The translations under genes were made by a program, and so were the position numbers. A stretch of DNA of 64,000 nt from Prevotella communis (GTDB lineage: Bacteria; Bacteroidota; Bacteroidia; Bacteroidales; Bacteroidaceae), in the NCBI RefSeq assembly GCF_022024115.1, contig NZ_CP091792.1, positions 1,550,001-1,614,000 of the forward strand, written 5' to 3'. The first letter of the stretch is position 1. Every line of letters starts with the position of its first letter. This document shows positions 8,534-18,226 of the stretch, in pieces. The notes under the pieces were generated by a model, which was not told where the DNA came from, did no database searches, and worked only from the letters and a program-made list of their open reading frames with translations.

Positions 8534-10171
8534 ATGGAAAAAAGTGCATTGCAGATTGCAAGAGCAGCCTATCAGCCCAAGCTGCCCCGTGGATTGAAGG
8601 GCGCAGTAAAAGCTGTAGAAGGTGCTGCCACTCAGAGTGTTGACAACCAGGAAGAAATCAAGGCTCTCTTCCCCAATACCTACGGAATGCCTCTCGTAGA
8701 GTTCGTTCCCGGTGAAGAGAAGAGCTACGAGCCCATGAATGTGGGTATTATCCTTAGTGGTGGTCAGGCTCCTGGCGGTCACAACGTGATTACCGGTCTG
8801 TTTGATGCTGTGAAGCGTCTGAATCCCGCCAACCGTCTTTATGGTTTCATCCTGGGTCCTGGTGGTCTGGTAGACCACAACTACATGGAACTGACCAAGG
8901 AGATTGTCGACGAGTATCGTAACACTGGTGGTTTTGATATGATCGGTTCTGGTCGTACAAAGCTGGAGAAGGTAGAGCAGTTTGAGAAGGGTCTCGAGAT
9001 TATCCGTGAGCTCGGCATCAAGGCTATCGTGATTATCGGTGGTGACGACTCTAATACCAACGCTTGTGTGCTGGCTGAGTACTATGCCGCCAAGAACTAT
9101 GGCGTACAGGTTATCGGTTGTCCTAAGACCATCGACGGTGACTTGAAGAACGATCAGATTGAGACTTCATTCGGTTTCGATACCGCTTGTAAGACTTACT
9201 CTGAGCTGATTGGTAACATTGAGCGCGACTGTAACTCAGCCCGTAAGTACTGGCACTTCATCAAGGTGATGGGTCGCTCAGCATCTCACATCGCCCTGGA
9301 GTGCGCTTTGCAGACTCAGCCCAATATCTGTCTCGTTTCTGAGGAGATTGAGGAGAAGGCTATGAGCCTCGATGATATCGTAGCATATATTGCTAATGCA
9401 GTAGCTGTTCGTGCTGCTGATGGTAACAACTTCGGTACAGTAGTTATCCCCGAGGGTGTTATCGAGTTCATCCCTGCCATCAAGAAGCTGATTGCCCAGT
9501 TGAATGACGTGCTGGCTTTGCCCGAGGCTAAGAATATCAGCCGCGACGAGCAGGTAGACTTCGCCAAGAGTCACCTCACAGCCGAGAACCTCGCTGTGTT
9601 CAACAGCCTGCCCGAGGGTGTTGCCCGTCAGTTGGCTCTTGACCGTGACCCTCACGGAAACGTACAGGTGTCACTCATTGAGACAGAGAAACTGCTGTCA
9701 GAGATGGTTGCTAAGAAGCTCGACGCTATGAAGGCCGAGGGTAAGTTCGTTGGTAAGTTTGCGGCCCAGCACCACTTCTTCGGATACGAGGGACGTTGCG
9801 CTGCTCCTTCAAACTTCGATGCTGACTACTGCTATGCCCTGGGTACCAGCGCTGCCCAGCTGATTGCTGCCGGCAAGACTGGCTACATGGCTATCGTGAA
9901 GAATACGACTGCTCCTGCCGACGAGTGGAAGGCTGGTGGTGTGCCCATCACGATGATGATGAACATGGAGAAGCGTAATGGTGAGATGAAGCCCGTTATC
10001 CGTAAGGCTCTCGTTGAGTTGGACGGCAAACCCTTCAAGACCTTTGCTGCACAGCGTGACCGTTGGGCTCGTGAGACAGCTTACGTTTATCCCGGTCCTA
10101 TCCAGTACTGGGGTCCCACAGAGGTTTGTGACCAGCCTACGAAGACATTGGCTCTTGAGCAGAGCAAATAA
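8534..10171 (+). CDS. pfp: Pyrophosphate--fructose 6-phosphate 1-phosphotransferase
   Basis: A cytosolic glycolytic enzyme that phosphorylates fructose 6-phosphate reversibly with PPi instead of ATP. At 545 residues it belongs to the long PPi-PFK group. GGDDSNTNA near residue 171 has Asp in the position that excludes ATP, and PKTIDGDL near 198 is the catalytic loop with the Lys typical of PPi users. The N-terminal signature [12 protein letters not shown] is near residues 73-84. The start is ATG at 8534 behind a consensus promoter. The stop overlaps the ATG of the lysozyme gene (TAATG), so the two are translationally coupled. The PPi link to the membrane pyrophosphatase at 59.6 kb is worth noting. 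Confidence 0.96.
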   Translation: MEKSALQIARAAYQPKLPRGLKGAVKAVEGAATQSVDNQEEIKALFPNTYGMPLVEFVPGEEKSYEPMNVGIILSGGQAPGGHNVITGLFDAVKRLNPANRLYGFILGPGGLVDHNYMELTKEIVDEYRNTGGFDMIGSGRTKLEKVEQFEKGLEIIRELGIKAIVIIGGDDSNTNACVLAEYYAAKNYGVQVIGCPKTIDGDLKNDQIETSFGFDTACKTYSELIGNIERDCNSARKYWHFIKVMGRSASHIALECALQTQPNICLVSEEIEEKAMSLDDIVAYIANAVAVRAADGNNFGTVVIPEGVIEFIPAIKKLIAQLNDVLALPEAKNISRDEQVDFAKSHLTAENLAVFNSLPEGVARQLALDRDPHGNVQVSLIETEKLLSEMVAKKLDAMKAEGKFVGKFAAQHHFFGYEGRCAAPSNFDADYCYALGTSAAQLIAAGKTGYMAIVKNTTAPADEWKAGGVPITMMMNMEKRNGEMKPVIRKALVELDGKPFKTFAAQRDRWARETAYVYPGPIQYWGPTEVCDQPTKTLALEQSK

Positions 10172-11085
10172 TGCCAGGAAGTCATTCCAAATACACTACA
10201 TCGCGAAGTCAGGCGGGCAGAAAGAAGCCTCGTCTGACTTCGCCTGTTCGTAGAAAGAAGCCAGGCTTTTTTATACGTCTTCTCCGTCATGTGCCCCGTT
10301 GGGCGTGGTGGATAGGCGGACTGGCTATCATCTCTGTCTATATTGCTTTCTTCTATTACTTGTTTGTATCGCCTTACGGATTCCGCTGGCGTGCGCTCTA
10401 TGGTGAGGTCAACTATCCCGAGGGTTTTGACATCCATGGTATTGACGTCAGTCACTATCAGGGTGAGATAGACTGGGAGGTGCTGCGTAATCAGGGCACT
10501 ATCGATGATTGTCCTATCCGTTTTGTGATGATAAAGGCTACGGAGGGTGCCACCAAGGTTGACGAGAATTTCGAGGATAACTTCTTCCAGGCGCGCGAGT
10601 ACGGGTTTACACGTGGTGCTTACCATTTTTACAGCACCCGTTCAAGTGCTGCCGACCAGGCCCGCTTCTTTATCCGCAACGTGAAACTGGAGAATGGTGA
10701 CCTGCCTCCAGTACTTGACGTAGAGCATAAGCCTAAGGGGCAGACAACGGAAGCCTTCAAGCAGAGTGTCCTGGAATGGCTGCAGATTGTTGAGAAACAC
10801 TATGGTGTAAAGCCCATCCTTTATACCTATTATAAATTTAAGATGGAAAACCTTAACGACTCGGTGTTCGACCAGTATCCTTACTGGATAGCCCATTACT
10901 ATGTGGACAGTGTGGAGTATCAGGGACAGTGGAAGTTCTGGCAACATACCGATGCAGGTAGTCTGCCGGGCATCAAGGGGCCTGTCGACTTCAATATCTA
11001 CAACGGGTCGTACTATGATTTGCGTCAGTTGACCATTGGCAGTCAGGAGACCATCGGTGTAGACGCTTATCGTGATAATGATTAA
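10171..11085 (+). CDS. Glycoside hydrolase family 25 (lysozyme), membrane-anchored
   Basis: A 304-residue protein: a basic N-terminal tail (residues 1-43), one membrane helix (44-66), then a GH25 catalytic domain. GIDVSHYQGEIDW at 90-102 holds the conserved Asp, and MIKATEGAT near 120-128 holds the conserved Glu. Later blocks are AYHFYS and PPVLDVE. GH25 enzymes cleave the MurNAc-GlcNAc bond of peptidoglycan, so it should act in the periplasm on wall turnover. Its start overlaps the pfp stop by one base. Confidence 0.9.
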   Translation: MPGSHSKYTTSRSQAGRKKPRLTSPVRRKKPGFFIRLLRHVPRWAWWIGGLAIISVYIAFFYYLFVSPYGFRWRALYGEVNYPEGFDIHGIDVSHYQGEIDWEVLRNQGTIDDCPIRFVMIKATEGATKVDENFEDNFFQAREYGFTRGAYHFYSTRSSAADQARFFIRNVKLENGDLPPVLDVEHKPKGQTTEAFKQSVLEWLQIVEKHYGVKPILYTYYKFKMENLNDSVFDQYPYWIAHYYVDSVEYQGQWKFWQHTDAGSLPGIKGPVDFNIYNGSYYDLRQLTIGSQETIGVDAYRDND

Positions 11086-11086
11086 T

Positions 11087-11626
11087 ATGATGGATTATAA
11101 GATTCTGATCGATAAATACTATCCGGAGGACGACGACTTGAAGGCGCTGCTGATGAAACATTCGCGCCAGGTGGCTGATAAATGTATCCTGGCCTGTGAG
11201 CGTCATCCAGAACTGCAACTTGACAGGGCTTTCGTTGAAGAGGCTGCCATGCTCCACGATATCGGTATCCGCTGGTGTCATGCGCCCGGCATCTTCTGTG
11301 AGGGCGAAGAACCTTATATCCGTCATGGACTTATTGGTGGGGAGATACTTCGGAAGGAGGGCTTTCCGCAACATGCGCGTGTGTGCGAACGCCATACGGG
11401 CACAGGACTGACGCGTGAGCAGATTATACGACAGAACCTGCCTCTTCCCGAAGAGGATTTTACCCCAGAGACACTTGAGGAACAACTGGTATGCTATGCC
11501 GACAAATTTTTCTCGAAATCTCATCCTGACAGAGTGCTGTCTGTAGCGGATGCAGCCCGTAGTTTGGAGAAATTCGGTCTCGAGGGCGTGGAAAAGTTCC
11601 TTGAATGGGCTAAAAAGTTTGAATAA
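11087..11626 (+). CDS. HD-domain phosphohydrolase-like protein
   Basis: A protein of about 180 residues with the metal-binding HD pattern: His in LMKHSRQVADKC, the HD pair in AAMLHDIGI, and later His in RHGLIGGEI and CERHTGTGLT. HD-fold enzymes of this type hydrolyse phosphate esters, often nucleotides; the substrate is unknown. Two adjacent ATGs (11087, 11090) follow the lysozyme stop by 1 or 4 nt, and a GTG at 11072 would overlap it. The ATG pair fits the fold best. It is the third gene of the pfp operon. Confidence 0.8.
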   Translation: MMDYKILIDKYYPEDDDLKALLMKHSRQVADKCILACERHPELQLDRAFVEEAAMLHDIGIRWCHAPGIFCEGEEPYIRHGLIGGEILRKEGFPQHARVCERHTGTGLTREQIIRQNLPLPEEDFTPETLEEQLVCYADKFFSKSHPDRVLSVADAARSLEKFGLEGVEKFLEWAKKFE

Positions 11627-11674
11627 ATGCGAAAATGACAACATAATTCATTTTTTATTTGTACTTTTGCACCC

Positions 11675-14587
11675 GTGAAACGCAAATCGGTCATATTTTT
11701 AATGCTTTCCGCTTTTCTTTGTATGCTGGCGGGAATACCTTCAACACCATATCAGGATAATTCAAGGACACTGGATGGCGATTCGTTGGAGGTGGCCGAT
11801 TCTATTCTGTTTGACTCTATTCTCGCATCTCTTGATACGGTCCCAGCATCATTTGATTCCCTTTTTTCGGACACGACGATATCGCGTGGCGCCCGTCAGG
11901 CTGCAGCAGCCCTGAAGCGTGACACCACGGTGATGGACTCGCTGGAACTGGCTATCTATCTCCATAATAAGGCTGTTGACGACTCGCTGGCACTCGACAG
12001 TATCAATCGTCAGAGAAAGCATGGTATTGATTCTCCCGTGGAGTTCTCGGCCAACGACTCTTTGCTCTATGAGGCCGGCCATGGCATGGCCTATCTCTTT
12101 GGTAATTCCCATGTGAAATACCAGAACATGGATCTGCAGAGCGAGAATATCTATCTGAGTCTCGACTCTTCACTCGTTCATGCTACCGGCGCACGTGATT
12201 CCGTTTCAGGAAAGCTCTTCGGCAATCCTGTGTTCCAGATGGGCAACGATACTTATCAGAGTGATACGATGGCTTTCAACTTCAAGACGAAGAAAGGTTT
12301 TATCCAGCAGGTATATACCGAGCAGCAGGAGGGCTACCTCACCAGTCAGCTTTCCAAGCGTGGCGCTAATGGTGAACTCTATCTGCAGCACGGACGCTAT
12401 ACGACATGTGACGAACCCCATCCTGACTTCTACCTGGCGCTCTCACGCGCAAAGGTTCGTCCCGGAAAGGATGTGGTATTCGGTCCTGCCTATCTCGTGG
12501 TATGCGATGTGCCCCTGCCATTGGCTATTCCTTATGGCTTCTTCCCCTTTACGAAGAGCTACTCCAGCGGTTTCATCATGCCTACCTATGGTGACGAGAC
12601 TGAGCGTGGCTTCTATCTGCGTGATGGTGGTTACTATTTCGCCATCAGCGACCAGATGGATCTGAAACTGCTCGGTGAGATCTATACGAAGGGCTCATGG
12701 GGTGTCAGCGCAGCATCCAATTACCGCAAGCGTTATCGCTATAGCGGCTCTTTCTATGGCAGTTACCAGAACTCGGTGACGGGTGAGAAGAATCTGCCCG
12801 ACTATTCCAAGACAACGAGCTTCAAGATCCAGTGGAGCCATCGTCAGGACGCAAAGGCCAATCCTTATTCTACGCTCTCGGCATCGGTGAACTTTGCTAC
12901 CAGCAGTTATGAGCGCAACAACCTGACTTCTATGTATAACCCTCAGACGATGACGCAGTCTACGCGTACATCATCTGTCAGCTATAGCACTTCATTCTCA
13001 AGCATCGGCATGAGTCTGAGTACCACGATGAACCTGAACCAGAACATGCGTGACTCAACCATCGCCATGACGATGCCTGACCTGAATATCTCTATCTCGC
13101 GCTTCTACCCGTTCAAGCGAAAGCATATGGTGGGCAAGCAGCGCTGGTACGAGAAGATTGCCATGTCGTATACGGGTCATTTCAGCAACTCTATCTCTAC
13201 GAAAGAGGATAAGCTGATGCATTCTAACCTGATCAAGGACTGGCGCAATGGTATGCAGCACTCTATTCCTGTGAGTGCCAGCTTCACCGTGCTCAACTAT
13301 ATCAACCTGACGGCATCGTTCAATTTCACGGACCGCACTTATACCAATAAGATTATGCGTTCATGGGATGGTACGACGGAACAGAGGGATACCATCTATG
13401 GTCTCTATAACGTCTACAACTGGAACATGTCGCTGGCTGCTTCTACCAAGTTGTATGGCTTCCTGACGCCTCCCCGTGGTTTCCTGGGCGGCAGGATCCA
13501 GAAGATCCGTCATGTCTTCACGCCTCAGGTCAGCCTGAACTATGCGCCCGACTTCAGCGCATCCCGCTATGGCTATTACGAGACATACCAGAAGACGGAT
13601 AGCGAGGGTAATGTGACGATGGTGGAGTATTCTCCTTTCCAAAACTCACTCTACGGCGTACCTGGCAAGGGAAAGACGGGTAGCATCGCCTTTGATATGT
13701 CCAACAACCTGGAGATGAAGATGTACGACCGTAATGACTCGTTGAGGAAAATCAGCCTGATTGATGAGTTCGGTGCATCTATGTCGTACAACATGGCGGC
13801 GAAGATCCGTCCCTGGAGCGATTTGTCTACCCGTATCCGTCTGAAGCTCACGAAGAACTATACCCTCAACATGAACGCCGTCTTTGCCAGCTATGTCTAC
13901 GAGGCCGACTCGGTAGGTGCCCGTCCGCGTCTCAGCGAGCATACCACCTATTGGGAGCAAGGTAAGATAGGCCGTTTCCAGGGTATGTCGCAAAACCTGT
14001 CGTACACCATCTCCAACGAGAAGATCTCCAAGATCTTCAAGTGGCTCAGGGGTGAGCGTGATAATAAGAAGGATAAGGATGAGAACGAGCCGGCTCTTGA
14101 CGACATCAATAGTATCGAGTCGAATGTTGACCCCGATATGGAGAAAGCCAAGCATGGCGCCAGGAAGCAGAATGCCGGACTGGCTGAGACCGATGAAGAC
14201 GGTTACATGCCTTTCTCTATGCCCTGGTCTGTCAGCTTCGGCTATGGTATCACCATGCGTGAGGATACCGACGTGAAGAAGTTCAATTACAACACGATGC
14301 GCTATCCTTATAAGTTCACGCAGAACCTGAACATGAGTGGTAATATCCGCCTGAGTGACGGATGGAATATCTCGTTCTCTTCCGGTTACGACTTTGAGAA
14401 CAAGAAGATTTCCATGACCACGGCATCACTCTCGCGCGACCTGCATTGCTTCAACATGTCGTGCTCTGTAGTGCTGTCGCCCTATACCAGCTATAACTTC
14501 TCGTTCCGTTGTAACGCTTCTACGCTTACCGATGCCTTGAAGTACGATAAGCGTAGCGGATATAGCAATTCTGTCCAGTGGTATTAA
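11675..14587 (+). CDS. LPS-assembly protein LptD-like outer-membrane protein
   Basis: A 970-residue outer-membrane protein with an N-terminal signal (KRKSVIFLMLSAFLCML), a Ser/Asp-rich stretch, an OstA/LptA-like beta-jellyroll segment (about residues 105-250, with ENIYLSLDSSLVHATGARD), then a long beta-barrel region rich in alternating aromatic strands. In the Bacteroidetes LptD group it would insert lipopolysaccharide into the outer leaflet. The usual disulfide Cys pairs of enterobacterial LptD are not apparent. The start is GTG at 11675; an ATG at 11699 is the alternative but would cut away the charged n-region. A TACTTTTG box ends only 5 nt before the GTG. Confidence 0.82.
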   Translation: MKRKSVIFLMLSAFLCMLAGIPSTPYQDNSRTLDGDSLEVADSILFDSILASLDTVPASFDSLFSDTTISRGARQAAAALKRDTTVMDSLELAIYLHNKAVDDSLALDSINRQRKHGIDSPVEFSANDSLLYEAGHGMAYLFGNSHVKYQNMDLQSENIYLSLDSSLVHATGARDSVSGKLFGNPVFQMGNDTYQSDTMAFNFKTKKGFIQQVYTEQQEGYLTSQLSKRGANGELYLQHGRYTTCDEPHPDFYLALSRAKVRPGKDVVFGPAYLVVCDVPLPLAIPYGFFPFTKSYSSGFIMPTYGDETERGFYLRDGGYYFAISDQMDLKLLGEIYTKGSWGVSAASNYRKRYRYSGSFYGSYQNSVTGEKNLPDYSKTTSFKIQWSHRQDAKANPYSTLSASVNFATSSYERNNLTSMYNPQTMTQSTRTSSVSYSTSFSSIGMSLSTTMNLNQNMRDSTIAMTMPDLNISISRFYPFKRKHMVGKQRWYEKIAMSYTGHFSNSISTKEDKLMHSNLIKDWRNGMQHSIPVSASFTVLNYINLTASFNFTDRTYTNKIMRSWDGTTEQRDTIYGLYNVYNWNMSLAASTKLYGFLTPPRGFLGGRIQKIRHVFTPQVSLNYAPDFSASRYGYYETYQKTDSEGNVTMVEYSPFQNSLYGVPGKGKTGSIAFDMSNNLEMKMYDRNDSLRKISLIDEFGASMSYNMAAKIRPWSDLSTRIRLKLTKNYTLNMNAVFASYVYEADSVGARPRLSEHTTYWEQGKIGRFQGMSQNLSYTISNEKISKIFKWLRGERDNKKDKDENEPALDDINSIESNVDPDMEKAKHGARKQNAGLAETDEDGYMPFSMPWSVSFGYGITMREDTDVKKFNYNTMRYPYKFTQNLNMSGNIRLSDGWNISFSSGYDFENKKISMTTASLSRDLHCFNMSCSVVLSPYTSYNFSFRCNASTLTDALKYDKRSGYSNSVQWY

Positions 14588-14593
14588 TCCTGT

Positions 14594-14614
14594 CTTATTC
14601 CTAAAACGAATAAG
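14594..14614. terminator. Possible convergent terminator hairpin
   Basis: CTTATTC and GAATAAG arms around a 7-nt loop, between the convergent lptD-like and antiporter genes. There is no good T run, so this is weak. Confidence 0.3.
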
Positions 14615-14618
14615 AGGC

Positions 14619-16874
14619 TTACTGGTGTGCAAGCATCAGGGCATCCAGGGCTTCCTGCTCACCTACAATCCAGAGGATGTCTCCCTCTTCAAAGCGGCGC
14701 TTGGGTCCTACGGATGACAGGTTCTCCTTTCCTTCCTCCATGCCTACCACCATGCAACTGTAACGGCTTCTGATGCCACTCTCTTCCAGAGTCTTGCCAA
14801 TAAACGGACTGTCCTGGGCGATGATAAACTGGCGCAGCTTCATCTCGCGCTTCTCCAGTTCATAGTCTTCGCCCAGCACGTCATTCTCTATGGCATTGCG
14901 GAATTTGGTCAACTGGTCATCGCTGCCGATAGCCTGCAGCTTGTCGCCAGGGAAGATGATATAGTCGCCGTCAGGGATGTTCAGTCGGCATCCGCCACGC
15001 ATGATGCTGCTGATGTGTACGCCATACTTGCGTCCCAGGTTCAACTGCTTCAGCGTCTGTCCCATCCACATCGAGTTGAAAGGCACGTCGAAATCCGCAA
15101 TATGGATATCTCTGTCCAGCAGCTTTCCCTCATACAGGGGCTTCTTCCTGCCACGCACCTGAGCCTCGATATCGCGTGAGCGCAGGTTGTTGATAAACAG
15201 GCGTTCCAACAAGATGCTGCGTCGCTTGATGGACCTCGACATGATGATGAGTATCACAGCCACAAATCCCACCGTAATCAGGATGGCAGACCCGAAATGC
15301 GTCAGGTAGCTGATCACGTAGAACACGAAGTTCACGGCTATCATGATGCGGAACAAGATGGTGAATATCAGGGGCAGGCGGTTGCGGTTGCTTTCCTTCC
15401 ACAGGGCCTTGAACTCCTCACTCCTGTTCTTCTTCATGACCATGGCCCGCAGGAACGGAGCCATCAGGATGATGGTGATGACGCCTGTGATGGCAGGACC
15501 GTACCATTCCTCCTGAAACATCTGAATCATGATAGGGTGGAAGAATGTCAGCATCAGCGCAATGACGGCAATGGAGAGAATGCTGTATACGATGGTGTTG
15601 ATACTCATCTGGATGAGCAGTCGCTTCCATTTGCTCTGTTCGGTGGTGTTCGGCCTGCTCATGGACAGATGGTTCAGCATCTTGATAAGTCTCGTGGGCA
15701 GATGTGGCTCCAGCGCATTATAAGCCGGCGTGGCGAGCCGTATCATGTAAGGTGTGAGAAATGTTGTAATGACGGATACGGCCACCACCACCGGATATAG
15801 GAAATCGCCGATGACGCCCAATGAGAGTCCCAGCGAAGCAATGATAAACGAGAATTCACCTATCTGAGCCATCGAGAAACCACAGCGCATGGCCGACTTC
15901 AGCGACTCGCCGCCCAACATGAACGAGATGGAGCCGAAGATAGCCTGGCCAATGATGATGGTCATCACCAGCACGAAGATGGGCAGGGCATAGTCTATCA
16001 GTATCTGCGGGTCAACCAGCATACCTACTGACACAAAGAAGACGGCGCCAAACAGGTTCTTCACCGGTTCCACCAGCTTCTCAATACGTTCTGCCTCTAT
16101 CGTCTCAGCCAGGATGCTGCCCATGATAAAGGCTCCGAAGGCCGACGAGAAACCTACCTTCGTAGAGAATACGGCCATGGCGCAACAGAGTCCCAGGGAT
16201 ACAATCAGCAATACCTCGTTATTGATCAGCTTACGTACCCTGCGCAGGAAGAGGGGGATGGCAAAGATGCCCACCACCAGCCAGAGTACCAGGAAGAATC
16301 CTATCTTCATCACGGAGCCCAGCATCTGTCCGCTGTCGGGATTGTTGCCACTGGCAATGGCGCTCAGCATCACCATCATCACGATAGCCAGGATATCTTC
16401 CAGTATCAGCACGCTCATCACCAGACCGGCAAACTGCTGTTGGCGCAGCCCCAGGTCGTCGAATGCCTTGTAGATAATGGTCGTGGAACTCATGGCCAGC
16501 ATACCGCCTAGGAAGATGCAGTTCATGCGCGACCAGCCAAACGACTGTCCTACGATGACGCCAAGCAGGGACATGGCGAAGATGATGCATATCACCGAGA
16601 TGACAGGCGATGCTCCCATCTTCAGGATTTTCTTGAAAGAGAAATCCAGTCCCAGGGAGAACAGCAGGAACATCACGCCGATATCCGCCCACAGATGGAT
16701 GTTGGACATGTCCACCACCGATGCGGTATAGGGCATGTGGGGCGACACTAGGAAACCGGCTACGATATAGCCCAGTACCAGGGGCTGCTTCAATTTCTTG
16801 AATACCAGCGTCACGACACCAGCCACCATCAGTATCAGGGCAAGGTCTTCTATCAATGCGGGAAGTTCTGCCAT
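14619..16874 (-). CDS. Monovalent cation:proton antiporter (CPA2/KefB type) with TrkA-C domains
   Basis: A 751-residue inner-membrane protein. The first ~400 residues hold about 12 hydrophobic helices with the CPA2 exchanger signature LFSLGLDFSFKK near 73-84 and GAFIMGSILAETIEAERIE near 245-263. A second membrane group follows (about 425-555), then two cytosolic TrkA-C/RCK-like regulatory domains (IADFDVPFNSMWMG onward, and RQFIIAQDSPFIG onward). Such proteins exchange K+ or Na+ for H+ and are gated by ligand at the RCK part. The gene lies 48 nt downstream of pepT on the same strand and probably shares its promoter. The ion preference cannot be read from the sequence. Confidence 0.88.
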   Translation of the reverse strand: MAELPALIEDLALILMVAGVVTLVFKKLKQPLVLGYIVAGFLVSPHMPYTASVVDMSNIHLWADIGVMFLLFSLGLDFSFKKILKMGASPVISVICIIFAMSLLGVIVGQSFGWSRMNCIFLGGMLAMSSTTIIYKAFDDLGLRQQQFAGLVMSVLILEDILAIVMMVMLSAIASGNNPDSGQMLGSVMKIGFFLVLWLVVGIFAIPLFLRRVRKLINNEVLLIVSLGLCCAMAVFSTKVGFSSAFGAFIMGSILAETIEAERIEKLVEPVKNLFGAVFFVSVGMLVDPQILIDYALPIFVLVMTIIIGQAIFGSISFMLGGESLKSAMRCGFSMAQIGEFSFIIASLGLSLGVIGDFLYPVVVAVSVITTFLTPYMIRLATPAYNALEPHLPTRLIKMLNHLSMSRPNTTEQSKWKRLLIQMSINTIVYSILSIAVIALMLTFFHPIMIQMFQEEWYGPAITGVITIILMAPFLRAMVMKKNRSEEFKALWKESNRNRLPLIFTILFRIMIAVNFVFYVISYLTHFGSAILITVGFVAVILIIMSRSIKRRSILLERLFINNLRSRDIEAQVRGRKKPLYEGKLLDRDIHIADFDVPFNSMWMGQTLKQLNLGRKYGVHISSIMRGGCRLNIPDGDYIIFPGDKLQAIGSDDQLTKFRNAIENDVLGEDYELEKREMKLRQFIIAQDSPFIGKTLEESGIRSRYSCMVVGMEEGKENLSSVGPKRRFEEGDILWIVGEQEALDALMLAHQ

Positions 16875-16922
16875 AGACTCTACGTGTTGTTAGATGAGGC
16901 GCAATCCTTTCCTGGGATGGCG

Positions 16923-18146
16923 CTATTTGTTGTATTGTGCGGTGAGTTCACACAGTTTGACGATGACCTGCATGGCTTTCTCCATAGACTGTACAGGCAC
17001 AAACTCGTACGGACCGTGGAAGTTGATGCCACCGGCAAAGATGTTGGGGCAGGGCAGACCCTTGAACGAGAGTTGGGCACCGTCCGTACCACCGCGTATA
17101 GGCTTGATCTTGGGTGCCACGCCAGCTTCCTGCATGGCCTTCAGTACCAGGTCGACGACATGCATCTGCGGGTCAATCTTCTCCTTCATGTTGTAATACT
17201 GGTCGCAGACCTCGATGCTGACCGTTCCCTCGCCGTATTTCGCATTCATCTCTTCAGCTACGCGTTTGATGAAACGCTTGCGGTCCTCGAATTTCTCGCG
17301 GTCGTGGTCACGGATGATATACGACAGTCTGGCCTGTTCGGTCTGTGTCTGCATGCCCGTGAGGTGATAGAAACCCTGATAGCCTTCCGTCGTCTCAGGC
17401 GTCTCGTTGGCAGGCATCATACTGACAAATTCCGCTGCCAGCAGACTGGCGTTCAGCATCTTTCCCTTGGCATATCCCGGGTGAACACTCACGCCCTTGA
17501 TGGTAATCTTGGCAGACGCGGCGTTAAAGTTCTCATACTCCAGTTCGCCCACGTCGCCACCATCCATCGTGTAGGCCCATTCGCATCCGAATTTCTCTAC
17601 GTCGAAATGGTGGGCACCCATGCCAATCTCCTCATCGGGATTGAACGCCACACGTATCTTACCGTGCTTGATGTGCTTGTTGGCTTTCAGGAATACCATG
17701 GCCTGCACAATCTCGGCAATACCAGCCTTGTCGTCGGCACCCAGCAAGGTGTGTCCGTCCGTCACAATCAGGTCCTCGCCCGTATGCTGCAGCAGTTCTG
17801 GGAACTTATCTGGTGAGAGGTAGATACCCTCCGACAGTTCGATATCCCCGCCGCTGTAGTTGTTCACGATGCGCGGCTTGATATCGGCGCCACTGCAGTC
17901 GGGACTGGTGTCATAGTGGGAAATGAATCCTATCACGGGCACTTTATCCTTGATATTGGCGGGCAGCGTGGCATAGATGTATCCCTTGTCGTCCAGGGTC
18001 ACATCCTCCAGTCCCTCATGTTTCAACTCTTCATACAAAAAGCGTGCAAACACCAATTGCTTGCTGGTGCTTGGCACGCTATCGCTCTCCTCATTTGATT
18101 GTGTATCAAATTGAGTATACTTCAGAAATCGTTCGATAATATTCAT
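16923..18146 (-). CDS. pepT: Peptidase T (tripeptide aminopeptidase)
   Basis: A 407-residue M20B metallopeptidase that removes the N-terminal residue from tripeptides in the cytosol. Zinc-site segments are [13 protein letters not shown] near 74-86, [13 protein letters not shown] near 138-150, [13 protein letters not shown] near 173-185, and a late [12 protein letters not shown] block. The length is normal. The promoter (18151-18182) has a perfect -33/-7 pair with the -7 box ending 4 nt before the ATG, so the message is probably leaderless. A perfect 15-bp dyad overlaps the -33 element. Confidence 0.95.
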   Translation of the reverse strand: MNIIERFLKYTQFDTQSNEESDSVPSTSKQLVFARFLYEELKHEGLEDVTLDDKGYIYATLPANIKDKVPVIGFISHYDTSPDCSGADIKPRIVNNYSGGDIELSEGIYLSPDKFPELLQHTGEDLIVTDGHTLLGADDKAGIAEIVQAMVFLKANKHIKHGKIRVAFNPDEEIGMGAHHFDVEKFGCEWAYTMDGGDVGELEYENFNAASAKITIKGVSVHPGYAKGKMLNASLLAAEFVSMMPANETPETTEGYQGFYHLTGMQTQTEQARLSYIIRDHDREKFEDRKRFIKRVAEEMNAKYGEGTVSIEVCDQYYNMKEKIDPQMHVVDLVLKAMQEAGVAPKIKPIRGGTDGAQLSFKGLPCPNIFAGGINFHGPYEFVPVQSMEKAMQVIVKLCELTAQYNK

Positions 18147-18150
18147 AATG

Positions 18151-18182
18151 CAAAATTACGAACTTTCTCTTACAACTCCAAA
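18151..18182 (-). promoter_or_regulatory. pepT promoter, apparently leaderless
   Basis: On the minus strand, TTTG at 18182-18179, a 20-nt spacer, TAATTTTG at 18158-18151, then CATT and the pepT ATG. The perfect palindrome CTCCAAA-T-TTTGGAG (18176-18190) covers the -33 element and could be an operator. Confidence 0.75.
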
Positions 18183-18202
18183 TTTTGGAGGAGATATTTG
18201 CT

Positions 18203-18218
18203 GTCTGCCTTTGCAGAC
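18203..18218 (-). terminator. Hairpin after the Cthe_2159-like gene
   Basis: GTCTGC (18203-18208) and GCAGAC (18213-18218) with a 4-nt loop, 9 nt beyond the stop of the upstream gene. It lacks a T run on the minus strand, so it may be a weak or factor-assisted terminator, or an mRNA 3' stabiliser. Confidence 0.4.
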
Positions 18219-18226
18219 GTCATAAA

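Noticed and set aside
18203..18218. Strong terminator after the Cthe_2159-like gene
   Set aside because: The hairpin is perfect but has no T run in the direction of transcription, so I list it only with low confidence.
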